DNA of 64,000 nt, taken from assembly GCF_003014555.1 (NCBI RefSeq), contig NZ_PYGE01000001.1, forward strand, positions 186,001 through 250,000, written 5' to 3'. Below the pieces are notes generated by a model. The model was given only the letters and a program-made list of their open reading frames with translations. It was not told the origin of the DNA and searched no databases. Shown one piece after another: positions 1 through 7,697 of the stretch. Within the stretch, counting starts at the first letter, position 1; the number at the start of each line of letters is the position of its first letter. This DNA comes from Haloactinopolyspora alba (lineage in GTDB: Bacteria; Actinomycetota; Actinomycetes; Jiangellales; Jiangellaceae). The position numbers and the translations under genes are program-made.

Positions 1-324
1 GGTCACGTTGCCGCCGAACCGCCGATCGACGGCGCGCTGCTCGCCCGGGACCACGCCGGCCGCCCGATCATCGACGCCGGCTACCGGCTGGCGCTGGCCG
101 ACGGCGCGCCGTCGACGCTGTTCGTCCAGAACGCCGAACTGCACACCCACGGCGTGGGCGCCCCCGACCTCGGCCTGGGCGCCCACCGCAACTCCGTCAT
201 CGTCAACGCCCTGGCCGGCCGCTGCGTGTACCCGGAGCCGAGCCGCACCGTGTTCCAGCGCTTCGGCACCGCGGCGCTGGCCGACACCGCCGACGAGCCC
301 GAACCCCTGGAGGACCCGGCATGA
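1..324 (+). CDS. siderophore amine N-hydroxylase, C-terminal part (DesB/IucD-like), cut by window start
   Basis: The open frame from base 1 ends in TGA at 322-324 and encodes about 107 residues. The stretch FVQNAELHTHGVGAPDLGLG followed by RNSVIVNALAGR is the characteristic C-terminal segment of flavin-dependent lysine/ornithine/diamine N-monooxygenases (SidA/IucD/PvdA/DesB family), which hydroxylate a primary amine to make hydroxamate siderophores. Its stop overlaps the ATG of the next gene by 4 nt, so the two are translationally coupled. Next to a DesD-like synthetase, the likely substrate is cadaverine or lysine, as in desferrioxamine biosynthesis; this is inference from context. The FAD- and NADPH-binding regions lie outside the window. 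Confidence 0.85.
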   Translation, partial: GHVAAEPPIDGALLARDHAGRPIIDAGYRLALADGAPSTLFVQNAELHTHGVGAPDLGLGAHRNSVIVNALAGRCVYPEPSRTVFQRFGTAALADTADEPEPLEDPA

Positions 325-2096
325 CATCCGATCGGCACGAGGCCGTCCACGACGCGCTGACGCGCGAGCGCTGGGTCGCGGCCAACCGCGAGCTCGTCGC
401 CAAGATGGTCACCGAGCTCGTGTACGAGGAGGTCGTCTCACCGGAGATCGGCGACGACGGCACGCTGCGGTGGCCGCTGTCCTCCGGTGTGCTGACGGCG
501 CACGCGACCCGCCGCGAACTGGGCTGGTGGCGGGTGGACGCCGGCTCGCTCGAGTGGAGTGAGGGCGAGCTGCCGGACGCGCCGGACCTGATGGCGCTGG
601 TCCTGCGCGAGCACGGGGTCGACCCGTCGGTGACGGCGGGTGTGGTGGCGGAGATGTCCGCGACGGCGATGGCCGACGTGCTCCGGCGCGCCCGCGCACG
701 GCCCGCCCACGAGCTGGTCGGCCTCGAGCCCGTGCAGGTCGAGAGCCAGCTGGGCGGGCACCCGTGGATCGTCGCGAACAAGGGCCGGGTCGGCTTCGAC
801 GTCGACGACCTGCTCGCCTACGGCCCGGAGGGCGGCGGTCAGGTGCGGCTGACCTGGCTGGCAGCGGATCCGTCCGTCGCCGACAGCGTGACCGTGCCCG
901 GGCTCGAGCACCGTGACCTGATCCGCGAGCAGGTGGGTGACGACGAGTTCGCGCGGCTGCGCTGCCGTGCCCAGCTCGGCGGGCTCGACCCGGACAGCTG
1001 CGTGTACCTGCCGGTGCACCCGTGGCAGTGGACGAACCGGATCATGCCGCTGCACGCGGGCGAACTGGCCCGCGGCGCGATGGTGCCGCTGGGCACCGGC
1101 GCCGCACGGTACCGCCCCCAGCTGGCGGTCCGGACGCTGACGGACGCCGACCACCCGGACCGTCGCTACCTCAAGCTGCCGGTGTCGATCCTCAACACGT
1201 CGGTGCACCGAGGGCTGCCGCGAGAGCGGACGCTGGCCGCGCCGGCACTGACCCAGTGGCTGGCCGGTGTCGTGGCCGCCGACCCGTTCCTGCGCGAGAC
1301 CGGCATGATCCTGCTCGGTGAGGTGGCCGGCGTGAGCGTGGCGCACCCGGCCTACGAGCGGATGCCCGGCGTGCCGTACCAGCACACCGAGATGCTGGGC
1401 GCCATCTGGCGCGAGCCCGTGCAGCCGTCGCTGCGCCCGGACGAGCGCGCCGTGTCGCTCGCCGCGCTGCTGCACGTCGACCCGGACGGCACGTCGTTCA
1501 CCGAGGCCCTGGTCGAGCGCAGCGGCCTGGATGCGACCGAATGGGTGCGGCGGCTGCATGAAGCCGTGCTGCCGCCGCTGCTGCACGTGCTGTACCGGTA
1601 CGGAGCGATGTTCTCGCCGCACGGGCAGAACTGCATGATCGTGCACCGCGACGGCGTTCCGACCCGGCTGGTGGTCAAGGACTTCGTCGACGACCTGGCG
1701 ATCTGCTCGGAGCTGTTGCCCGAGCACGACGGGTTGACGCCACAGGTGCGGTCGGCCCTCGCCGACGTGACCCTCGACCCGAAGACACTGCCGAAGTACC
1801 TGCAGAACGGGCTGCTGGTGTGCGTGTACCGCTACCTCGCCGAGATCACCGCGGAACGGCTGGGTGTGTCGGAGACGGCGTTCTGGGCGTCCGCACGGGC
1901 CGCACTGGCCGCGTACCAGGAGCGGTTCGGCACCGAGTTGGCCGACCGGTTCGCGCTGTTCGACCTGGAGACGCCGACGTTTCCGAAGCTGTGCCTGAAC
2001 CGGCTGCGGCTTTTCGAGCGCGGCTACGCCGACGACGCCGAACGTCCCGTCATCGCTGCCCAGGGCTGCGTCCCCAACCCCCTCGCCGCGCCGTGA
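321..2096 (+). CDS. desD: NIS (IucA/IucC-type) siderophore synthetase, DesD-like
   Basis: A 591-residue protein, the usual length for DesD-type NRPS-independent siderophore synthetases, which use ATP to adenylate a carboxylate and condense N-hydroxy-N-succinyl-diamines into ferrioxamine-like macrocycles. Family motifs visible in order are GHPWIVANKGRVGF (nucleotide-site region, about residues 146-159), PVHPWQW, KLPVSILNTSVHRGL, SPHGQN (the variant of the EAHGQN motif) and KDFVDD. The ATG at 321 overlaps the upstream hydroxylase stop. It ends 6 bp from the convergent FetB-like gene. Substrate specificity (succinyl or acetyl hydroxamate) is inferred from the gene pairing. Regulation by iron is likely but no box is visible here because the operon promoter is upstream of the window. 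Confidence 0.88.
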   Translation: MTSDRHEAVHDALTRERWVAANRELVAKMVTELVYEEVVSPEIGDDGTLRWPLSSGVLTAHATRRELGWWRVDAGSLEWSEGELPDAPDLMALVLREHGVDPSVTAGVVAEMSATAMADVLRRARARPAHELVGLEPVQVESQLGGHPWIVANKGRVGFDVDDLLAYGPEGGGQVRLTWLAADPSVADSVTVPGLEHRDLIREQVGDDEFARLRCRAQLGGLDPDSCVYLPVHPWQWTNRIMPLHAGELARGAMVPLGTGAARYRPQLAVRTLTDADHPDRRYLKLPVSILNTSVHRGLPRERTLAAPALTQWLAGVVAADPFLRETGMILLGEVAGVSVAHPAYERMPGVPYQHTEMLGAIWREPVQPSLRPDERAVSLAALLHVDPDGTSFTEALVERSGLDATEWVRRLHEAVLPPLLHVLYRYGAMFSPHGQNCMIVHRDGVPTRLVVKDFVDDLAICSELLPEHDGLTPQVRSALADVTLDPKTLPKYLQNGLLVCVYRYLAEITAERLGVSETAFWASARAALAAYQERFGTELADRFALFDLETPTFPKLCLNRLRLFERGYADDAERPVIAAQGCVPNPLAAP

Positions 2097-2102
2097 ACGA
2101 CG

Positions 2103-2861
2103 TCAGGACGGCCGCGCGATCGCCCCCCTGGCGATGAGCTCGACGGTCAGGGTGACGGCCACCGCCTCGACCGCCATCAGCCCGATCAGCACGAACACCT
2201 GGAACGCGCCGGCCTCCACCGGGTCGGCGCCGCCGACGAGCATCCCCACGAACGCACCGGGCAACGTCACCAGGCCCACCGTCCGCGTCTGGTCGAGCAC
2301 CGGGATCATCGCGCCGGCCGCCGCGGGCCGGCAGATCTCCAGCGTCGCGTCCCGGGGCAGCAGACCGACCGACAGCGCGGCCTCGACCTCACCGGACCGC
2401 GACGCCAGCTCGTCCAGCGCTCGCCGCCCCGCCAGCGCCGTCGCGGTCATCGCACCACCGATCAGGATCCCGCTGACCGGGATCACCGCGAGCGGCCGCG
2501 ACGGCAGCACACCGCCGACGAGCAACGCGACGACGACCGGCGCCGTCGCGACGACGATCGGCACGCTCGTCCACAGGCCCGACCGGTTCGGCGTCATCCG
2601 CCGGCCCGCCGTCACCGTCGCAGTGCCGACCATGACCAGGATGAACGCCAGCGTCAGCGGTTCGATCTCCACGATCGCGGCCAGGACGAACGACACCGCC
2701 GCGAGCTGACCCACGGCACGCACCGCCGCGGTCAGCACCGCCCGCGCGTACCCGAGGCTGCCGACGACGCACGCCGCCACCCCCACCAGCACGAGTGCGG
2801 CCATGGCGATCCCGAGAGCCGGTTCCACCGGCAGTAACGTCGACGACACCCGAGTGACCAT
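2103..2861 (-). CDS. UPF0014/FetB-like membrane permease
   Basis: About 252 residues, almost entirely hydrophobic helices, with the UPF0014 pattern: an early helix pair ending GYARAVLTAAVRAVGQL, a central RRMTPNRSG stretch, and a C-terminal GAFVGMLVGGADPVEAGAFQ segment. E. coli FetB of this family is the permease of an iron exporter, so a metal-efflux role is a reasonable family-based guess, and it fits the neighbouring siderophore genes. No partner ATPase (FetA) is adjacent. The start at 2861 (MVTRVSS) is chosen because the longer frame would extend back through the promoter of the divergent cobalamin gene. Confidence 0.75.
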   Translation of the reverse strand: MVTRVSSTLLPVEPALGIAMAALVLVGVAACVVGSLGYARAVLTAAVRAVGQLAAVSFVLAAIVEIEPLTLAFILVMVGTATVTAGRRMTPNRSGLWTSVPIVVATAPVVVALLVGGVLPSRPLAVIPVSGILIGGAMTATALAGRRALDELASRSGEVEAALSVGLLPRDATLEICRPAAAGAMIPVLDQTRTVGLVTLPGAFVGMLVGGADPVEAGAFQVFVLIGLMAVEAVAVTLTVELIARGAIARPS

Positions 2862-2906
2862 GCCATGGCCGCGCCATGGCCACTGGGAAAGCCCCGGCCA
2901 TAGGGT
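2862..2906 (+). promoter_or_regulatory. divergent regulatory region: twin GCCATGGC palindromes and -10 box
   Basis: Between the divergent FetB-like and cobalamin adenosyltransferase genes lie two 8-bp palindromes GCCATGGC (2862-2869 and 2873-2880) separated by 3 bp. They are followed by a -10-like TAGGGT at 2901-2906, 7 nt before the GTG start at 2914, which implies a leaderless or near-leaderless transcript. The paired palindromes sit just upstream of that -10 and are placed to act as an operator. No regulator is identified. Confidence 0.45.
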
Positions 2907-2913
2907 GGACGGC

Positions 2914-3552
2914 GTGGTCAACCTGACGAGGATCTACACCCGCACGGGCGACGACGGCACCACCGCACTGGGCGACTTCACCCGCACCAGCAAGACCGAT
3001 CCGCGGCTGGTGGCCTACGCCGACGCGAACGAGGCCAACGCCACCATCGGCGTCGTCGTGGCGGCCGAGCGCGCCGGCACCGGCGGCGGCGACCTCGGTG
3101 ACGACGTCATCGCCACCCTGACCCGGGTGCAGAACGACCTGTTCGACGTCGGCGCCGACCTGTGCGTGCCGCTGCGCGAGCAGTACGAGCACCCGCCGTT
3201 GCGGGTCGAGGCCGAGTGGATCACCGAGCTCGAGGCCGACTGTGACCGGTACAACGCCGAACTGCCGAAGCTGCGGTCGTTCATCCTGCCCGGCGGGACC
3301 CTCACCGCCGCCCAGCTGCACGTGGCGGCCACGACGGCCCGTCGGGCGGAGCGCTCGGCCTGGCAGGCGCTGGACACGCACGGCGATGGCGACGGCGGTG
3401 TGAGCGCGCTGCCGGCCAAGTACCTCAACCGGCTGTCCGACCTGCTGTTCATCCTGGCTCGCTACGCCAACCGGCACGCCGGCGACGTGCTCTGGCAGCC
3501 CGGGGGCGGCCGTGCGGAGCCGCCCGGCCCGCAAACGACCCCGTCACCATGA
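2914..3552 (+). CDS. ATP:cob(I)alamin adenosyltransferase, PduO type
   Basis: A 212-residue protein beginning at GTG 2914 (VVNLTRIYTRTGDDGTT), directly after a -10 box. The N-terminal IYTRTGDDGTTALG, a downstream Lys/Arg-rich stretch, and the ATTARRAERSAW motif in the C-terminal helix are PduO-family signatures. The enzyme transfers the adenosyl group of ATP to cob(I)alamin to form adenosylcobalamin in the cytoplasm. The family position usually reading DEAN/DELN reads NEAN here, a conservative change. The C-terminal 14 residues are Pro/Gly-rich and probably disordered. It stands alone, with no other cobalamin genes nearby. Confidence 0.85.
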   Translation: MVNLTRIYTRTGDDGTTALGDFTRTSKTDPRLVAYADANEANATIGVVVAAERAGTGGGDLGDDVIATLTRVQNDLFDVGADLCVPLREQYEHPPLRVEAEWITELEADCDRYNAELPKLRSFILPGGTLTAAQLHVAATTARRAERSAWQALDTHGDGDGGVSALPAKYLNRLSDLLFILARYANRHAGDVLWQPGGGRAEPPGPQTTPSP

Positions 3553-3574
3553 ACACAGCGCTAGCCTCGGGAAC

Positions 3575-4204
3575 ATGAGGCTGACCAAATACGAGCACTC
3601 CTGTGTCCTCGTCGAGGACGGCCCAGCCCGTGTCCTGATCGACCCGGGCTCGTTCTCTCAGGGATTCGACCAGCTCACCGGGCTGACCGCGGTCCTGATC
3701 ACACACCAGCACCCCGACCATCTCGACGTCGACCGGCTGCGTCCACTCCTCGAACGCAACGACGGCGCCGAACTGTACACCGACGCGGGAACGGCGGCGA
3801 TCCTCGCGGAGGCGGGCGTGGCCGCCACCGCGGTCCGGCCCGGCGACACGGTCGAGCGCGGTACCCGCATCACGGCGCACGGGGGCCACCACGCCGTGAT
3901 CCATCCGGACGTTCCGGTCGTGCCGAACGTCGGCTTTCACATCGGCGGCCGGTTCTTCCACCCGGGTGACTCGTTCACCATCCCGGACCTGGACGTCGAC
4001 GTCCTCGGGTTGCCCACCGGCGCACCCTGGCTGAAGGCCAGCGAGGCGGTGGACTACGTCCGCGCGGTCACCCCGCACGTCGCGGTGCCGATCCACGAGG
4101 CGGTGCTCGCGAACCCGACCATGCACTACAACCTCTTCGACCGGCTGGCCCCCGAGGAGACCCGCGTCACGGTGCTCTCCCCGGGCGAGTCGATCGAGCT
4201 CTGA
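3575..4204 (+). CDS. metallo-beta-lactamase-fold metal-dependent hydrolase
   Basis: A 209-residue protein starting MRLTKYEHSC. This start is preferred over an upstream one that would overlap the previous gene. It carries the HxHxDH metal motif as THQHPDHLD (about residues 49-57), a second His region GGHHAVIHP and HPGDSF supplying the bridging Asp. The short form, without extra domains, resembles UlaG/YcbL-like hydrolases common in actinomycetes. The substrate is unknown. It follows the cobalamin adenosyltransferase by 22 bp and may be cotranscribed. Confidence 0.75.
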   Translation: MRLTKYEHSCVLVEDGPARVLIDPGSFSQGFDQLTGLTAVLITHQHPDHLDVDRLRPLLERNDGAELYTDAGTAAILAEAGVAATAVRPGDTVERGTRITAHGGHHAVIHPDVPVVPNVGFHIGGRFFHPGDSFTIPDLDVDVLGLPTGAPWLKASEAVDYVRAVTPHVAVPIHEAVLANPTMHYNLFDRLAPEETRVTVLSPGESIEL

Positions 4205-4243
4205 CGCTGCCGCCGACTCACCACACGAGGGACGAGCTTCACC

Positions 4244-4873
4244 GTGACCGACGCCAGACCAGACCCACCGCCCCGCCGCCCGCAACTGCGCGGCGAGATG
4301 CCCGACGTCGCGGGCGACCCCGACCCCGCCGACCGGACGGCGGTAGCGCACGCGACCGCCGCCGCCGTCCTGCAGGCCGCACGTGACGACGGTTCCACGC
4401 CGGACACCACCCAGCGGCTCCTGGACCTGGCCGACCGTGTCGGCCTGGACGAGATCGCCGAGCTCTGGCGCGAGTCCGGATCGGACACGCTGCCCGGAAC
4501 GCTGTGGTCGCTGTACCTGTTGCGCAGCTGGGTGCACCGCAACGGCGCCGAGGCCGCGCGCGTGTTCGCGGCGGGCGAGCACGCGGCGGAGGTGCTGACC
4601 GCGGTCGCCGGCGTCGCTCGGCCGCCCGGTCCCGAAGAGGTCGCCACGCTCGGCGACGCGGTTCTGACCAGTGCGTTCACCGGCGACTTCGCGGTCGCGC
4701 TGGAGCGGGCCGGCGCGTTCTGCCGGGTCGTGGCCGCAGGACGCGCGCACGTCGCCGACGACGCGGACGACTCCGAGGCGCAACGGCAGACCCGGCTCGC
4801 CCGCGGGAACCTCCGGATGGCCGAGGAGCTCGAGCACGCCGCGGCCATGTGGCGGCGCAACGAGCTGCACTGA
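4244..4873 (+). CDS. conserved hypothetical protein, alpha-helical
   Basis: A 209-residue protein starting at GTG 4244 with a purine-rich GAGGGACGAG about 10 nt upstream. It is Ala/Glu/Arg-rich and predicted mostly helical, with no signal peptide, no membrane segment and no catalytic motif I recognise. Its N-terminus is Pro/Arg-rich (residues 1-15), and the core includes LPGTLWSLYLLRSWVHRNG and a C-terminal RLARGNLRMAEELEHAA helix. Similar proteins occur widely in actinomycetes as uncharacterised cytosolic proteins. It is 39 bp after the MBL hydrolase, probably in the same transcript. Confidence 0.6.
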   Translation: MTDARPDPPPRRPQLRGEMPDVAGDPDPADRTAVAHATAAAVLQAARDDGSTPDTTQRLLDLADRVGLDEIAELWRESGSDTLPGTLWSLYLLRSWVHRNGAEAARVFAAGEHAAEVLTAVAGVARPPGPEEVATLGDAVLTSAFTGDFAVALERAGAFCRVVAAGRAHVADDADDSEAQRQTRLARGNLRMAEELEHAAAMWRRNELH

Positions 4874-5174
4874 TGCGCACCCGGACGGTCACGTCGAGGC
4901 CGGCTGACGGAACCGCGTGCGCGTCTCTCACACCGGGCGGCACATCTCAACGTGATCATCCCCACGCCGCCGGGCTGGGAACACATCGATTGTTCAGGTA
5001 GTTTCGGGTACTGGCGACAGCCCTTCGGGGCCCTCGCTGGGCGTCGGGCCGCGGTAACCCCGGGTCCCACTGATTAGCCGCTACGAGCGGCCGTTGCGCC
5101 GAGAGGCGTTCCCGGTCCGGCGTCCTTTTTCCACTCTTCTCCGCTACGGCGGAGCTCTCCGTTGCGGCGGAGCT
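4874..5174. other. 301-bp intergenic region with hairpins
   Basis: No convincing gene is present. It is AT-richer at about 4985-5015, then contains a small hairpin at 5077-5091 (GCCGCT/AGCGGC, loop ACG). At 5140-5175 there are two tandem 18-bp near-identical units (two mismatches), each able to fold a CTCCGC/GCGGAG-type stem. These lie directly after the stop of the minus-strand metallopeptidase and probably terminate convergent transcription. The GC-rich structured stretch 5005-5070 could be a non-coding RNA but matches no class I know. Confidence 0.4.
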
Positions 5175-5531
5175 CTACTCCCAGCCCAGCTCGTGCAGCC
5201 GGTCGTCGTCGATGCCGAAGTGGTGCGCCACCTCGTGCACCACCGTGACCAGCACTTCCTCGACCGCGTCCTCCCAGGTCTCGCACAGCCGGAGGATCGG
5301 CAGCCGGAACAGCCGGATCGCGTCGGGCAGCACGCCCGTGTACCACTCGCCCCGCTCGGTCAGCGGCGTCCCCTCGTAGATCCCGAGCAGCTCCGGTGTC
5401 TCTTCCGGAGCCTCGTCCTCGACCAGCACCACGACGTTCTCCATCATCGCGGCGAGCTCGCCCGGGATCTCGTCGAGAGCCTGGGCGATCAGGTCCTCGA
5501 ACTCCGCCTCCGTCAGTTCCAGCACGATCAC
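5175..5531 (-). CDS. zincin-like metallopeptidase family protein (DUF1025 type)
   Basis: A 118-residue acidic protein. The start GTG at 5531 (VIVLELTEAEFEDL) is preferred because AGGTGAG lies 5 nt upstream and relatives start at this point. The core is DNVVV-like ENVVVLVEDE (about residues 34-43) and the C-terminal HEVAHHFGIDDDRLHELGW, an HExxH zinc motif with downstream His. Members of this short family are cytosolic and their substrates are unknown. It is divergent from the metallophosphoesterase gene across about 60 bp. Confidence 0.8.
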   Translation of the reverse strand: MIVLELTEAEFEDLIAQALDEIPGELAAMMENVVVLVEDEAPEETPELLGIYEGTPLTERGEWYTGVLPDAIRLFRLPILRLCETWEDAVEEVLVTVVHEVAHHFGIDDDRLHELGWE

Positions 5532-5593
5532 AAGTCTCACCTGCCGACGTCCGTCATCGAGATGCCGGGGGTCGGATGTGCTAACAACGAGGT

Positions 5594-7126
5594 GTGCAGA
5601 ACACCAGCACGGCCGGCGAGCCGCCGGAGGCGCCACCGGCGTCGTCGCCTCGGGCCACCTGGCGACCGGAGAACTGGCCGGCATGGCTGCGCCGGTTCGT
5701 TTCGATCATCTCGCCGGTGCTCCTCGCCCTCGGCGGCGCGTGGCTCGCCCTGATCGTCGTCGGGACGACGCATGCCTACATCGGGCCGCTCGCCGTCGAC
5801 GTGTCGTTCGAGCCGACCATCGCCGGCGAGTCCGTCATCCACCTCGACCCGGTGGGCGCGGTCGTGCTCGACACCCATCGCGCGCCGGTGACCATGAACG
5901 TCGCGGTCCGTCAGGTCGACATCCAGGGCCTCAACGGCATCGTGTCCGACCCGAACTCGTTGACGGCTCTTGACGAGCAGCTCGTCAGCGGGCTGCAGGA
6001 CGTGATCGTGGACGCCGCGATCCGTTCCGGTCTCACCGCCGTCATCGGCGGCACGCTGGCCGCGGCGCTGGTTCTGCGCTCCGTCCGGCGCACGCTGCTG
6101 GCCGCGGGCGTGGCCACCGGTCTCGTTCTCGGCACCTACGGGCTGGCCGCGGCGACGTACAGCCCGGCGTCGGTCAGCGAGCCCACCTACACCGGCCCGC
6201 TCGCGGCGGCGCCGCGGCTGATCGGCAACGCCGAGGACATCGCGACGAACTTCGACGCGTACGCCGAACAGCTCGCCGGCTTCGTCACCAACGTCGCCAG
6301 CGTCTACAACACCACGCTCAGCCTGGACACGTTCCAGCCGACCGACGACACCGTGCGGGTGCTGCACGTGTCCGACCTGCATCTCAACCCGGCGGCGTGG
6401 AGCGTCATCGACTCGGTGGCCGAGCAGTACGACGTCGACGTCATCGTGGACAGCGGCGACATGGTCGACCAGGGCACGCCGGTCGAGAACGCCTATGTCC
6501 GGTCGATCAGCGAGCTGGAACGGCCGTACGTCTTCGTCAAGGGCAACCACGACTCGGCCGCCACCACGTCGGCGGTCGCCGCGGAGCCGAACGCGACGGT
6601 CCTCGACGGTGAACCGGTCGAGGTGGCGGGCGTGCGGTTCATCGGCGCGCCGGACCCGCGGTTCACGCCGGACAAGTCGGTGCGCGGGGTCCCGGACGAC
6701 ACTCTGCTCGCGGGGACCGAGGAGTTCGCCGAACAGGCCGCGGAGGTGCAGCCGCCGCCCGACGTCCTCGTCTACCACGACCCCAGCAACGCCGAACTGT
6801 TCGACGGCATCGCACCGCTGGTGCTCTCCGGGCACATGCACAGCCGCGAGACCTACGTCCTCGAGGAGGGCACGCGCGTCATGGTGCAGGGCTCCACCGG
6901 CGCCGCCGGTCTGCGCGGGCTCCGTAACGAGGAGCCGACCCCCGTCAACCTCTCGGTGCTCTACCTCGACCCGGAATCGCACGAGCTGGTCGCCTGGGAC
7001 GACCTCACCCTCGGCGGGCTCGGCCGGACGAGCGCGGAGATCGACCGGCACCGCGCCGACGACGAGGACGACGACGCGGCGAAAGCCCCCGCGACAATGT
7101 CCCCAGCTCCCGGTTTGGCGAACTGA
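5594..7126 (+). CDS. membrane-anchored metallophosphoesterase
   Basis: A 510-residue protein starting at GTG 5594. A transmembrane helix at about residues 35-60 and another at about 150-185 place the N-terminal half in and around the membrane. The C-terminal half is a calcineurin-like phosphoesterase with its motifs in order: SDLHLN, DSGDMVDQG, GNHDS, a YHDP loop and GHMHSRE. These ligate two metal ions for phosphoester hydrolysis. The C-terminal about 25 residues are Asp/Glu-rich and likely disordered. The substrate is unknown. It is followed by the tRNA-Glu gene 70 bp downstream. Confidence 0.82.
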   Translation: MQNTSTAGEPPEAPPASSPRATWRPENWPAWLRRFVSIISPVLLALGGAWLALIVVGTTHAYIGPLAVDVSFEPTIAGESVIHLDPVGAVVLDTHRAPVTMNVAVRQVDIQGLNGIVSDPNSLTALDEQLVSGLQDVIVDAAIRSGLTAVIGGTLAAALVLRSVRRTLLAAGVATGLVLGTYGLAAATYSPASVSEPTYTGPLAAAPRLIGNAEDIATNFDAYAEQLAGFVTNVASVYNTTLSLDTFQPTDDTVRVLHVSDLHLNPAAWSVIDSVAEQYDVDVIVDSGDMVDQGTPVENAYVRSISELERPYVFVKGNHDSAATTSAVAAEPNATVLDGEPVEVAGVRFIGAPDPRFTPDKSVRGVPDDTLLAGTEEFAEQAAEVQPPPDVLVYHDPSNAELFDGIAPLVLSGHMHSRETYVLEEGTRVMVQGSTGAAGLRGLRNEEPTPVNLSVLYLDPESHELVAWDDLTLGGLGRTSAEIDRHRADDEDDDAAKAPATMSPAPGLAN

Positions 7127-7180
7127 CCCCCTGCCCCCTATGCTTTCAGTGTCCCCGACGGCGGCGAGCCAAGGGCCATG

Positions 7181-7196
7181 TCGTCCAGCGGTCTGG
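7181..7196 (+). repeat. partial duplicate of the tRNA-Glu D-arm
   Basis: TCGTCCAGCGGTCTGG at 7181-7196 closely repeats the start of the tRNA-Glu D-arm (TCGTCTAGCGGCCTAGG at 7203-7219). It sits directly against the 5' end of the tRNA. It lacks the rest of a tRNA and looks like a remnant of a tandem tRNA-Glu copy or slippage duplication. Confidence 0.45.
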
Positions 7197-7268
7197 TCCC
7201 CATCGTCTAGCGGCCTAGGACTCCGCCCTTTCAAGGCGGCAACGCGGGTTCGAATCCCGTTGGGGATG
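7196..7268 (+). tRNA. tRNA-Glu (anticodon UUC)
   Basis: A 73-nt cloverleaf: acceptor GTCCCCA pairs with TGGGGAT (a G-U pair at 1-72), a D-arm, the anticodon stem CCGCC/GGCGG with loop CTTTCAA (anticodon TTC), and the T-loop GGTTCGAATCC. CCA is not encoded. It is followed 45 bp later by tRNA-Asp, a usual actinobacterial pairing. Confidence 0.93.
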
Positions 7269-7313
7269 CGGTGTTCCTGTCTATGGCAGGATCATCACAG
7301 CACCATCACGCAA

Positions 7314-7388
7314 GGTCCTGTGGAGCAGTTAGGAGTGCTCGCCACCCTGTCAAGGTGGAGGCCGCGGGTTCAAATCCCGTCAGGACCG
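7314..7388 (+). tRNA. tRNA-Asp (anticodon GUC)
   Basis: A 75-nt cloverleaf: acceptor GGTCCTG pairs with CAGGACC, the anticodon stem CCACC/GGTGG holds loop CTGTCAA (anticodon GTC), and the T-arm reads CGGGTTCAAATCCCG. The discriminator is G; CCA is not encoded. It is probably cotranscribed with tRNA-Glu. Confidence 0.94.
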
Positions 7389-7697
7389 CCAACCGCTGGA
7401 TGTTTCCGCCCGGCTTGTCCGGCGTCGGCGACGCGCCACCGATCCTGTGACGATCTCGCGATCGCGCCGGTCCGGTCCGGCCCGTACAGCCTCGTCAGAA
7501 GACTGACGTCTTCGGCCCGTACGGGGTGACACAGCGATCAACAGGTGCCTCCCGTGTCACCCTCGAGGGCGCAAGCACCTGACCGCCCGGCCCGTCCGTC
7601 ACCTGCCGTCGGCCCGGGTGTCGACGGCACGCCACCCGGATGTGCTGTCCTGTCGTCAGGGCCGAGCGCTCACGACGACAGGCGGGCGGGACGTGTG
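7389..7697 (+). other. intergenic region with terminator-like inverted repeat
   Basis: About 310 bp lie between tRNA-Asp and the EEP nuclease. A 9-bp inverted repeat GGGTGACAC (7524-7532) / GTGTCACCC (7554-7562) with a 21-nt loop, and a smaller GTCAG-AAGA-CTGAC hairpin near 7496-7506, could end the tRNA transcript. I see no credible coding sequence. Open frames here do not resemble proteins. Confidence 0.4.

Noticed and set aside
5005-5070. Possible riboswitch or small RNA
   Set aside because: The stretch is GC-rich and can fold, but no conserved core of any riboswitch class that I know is visible and there is no suitable downstream gene.
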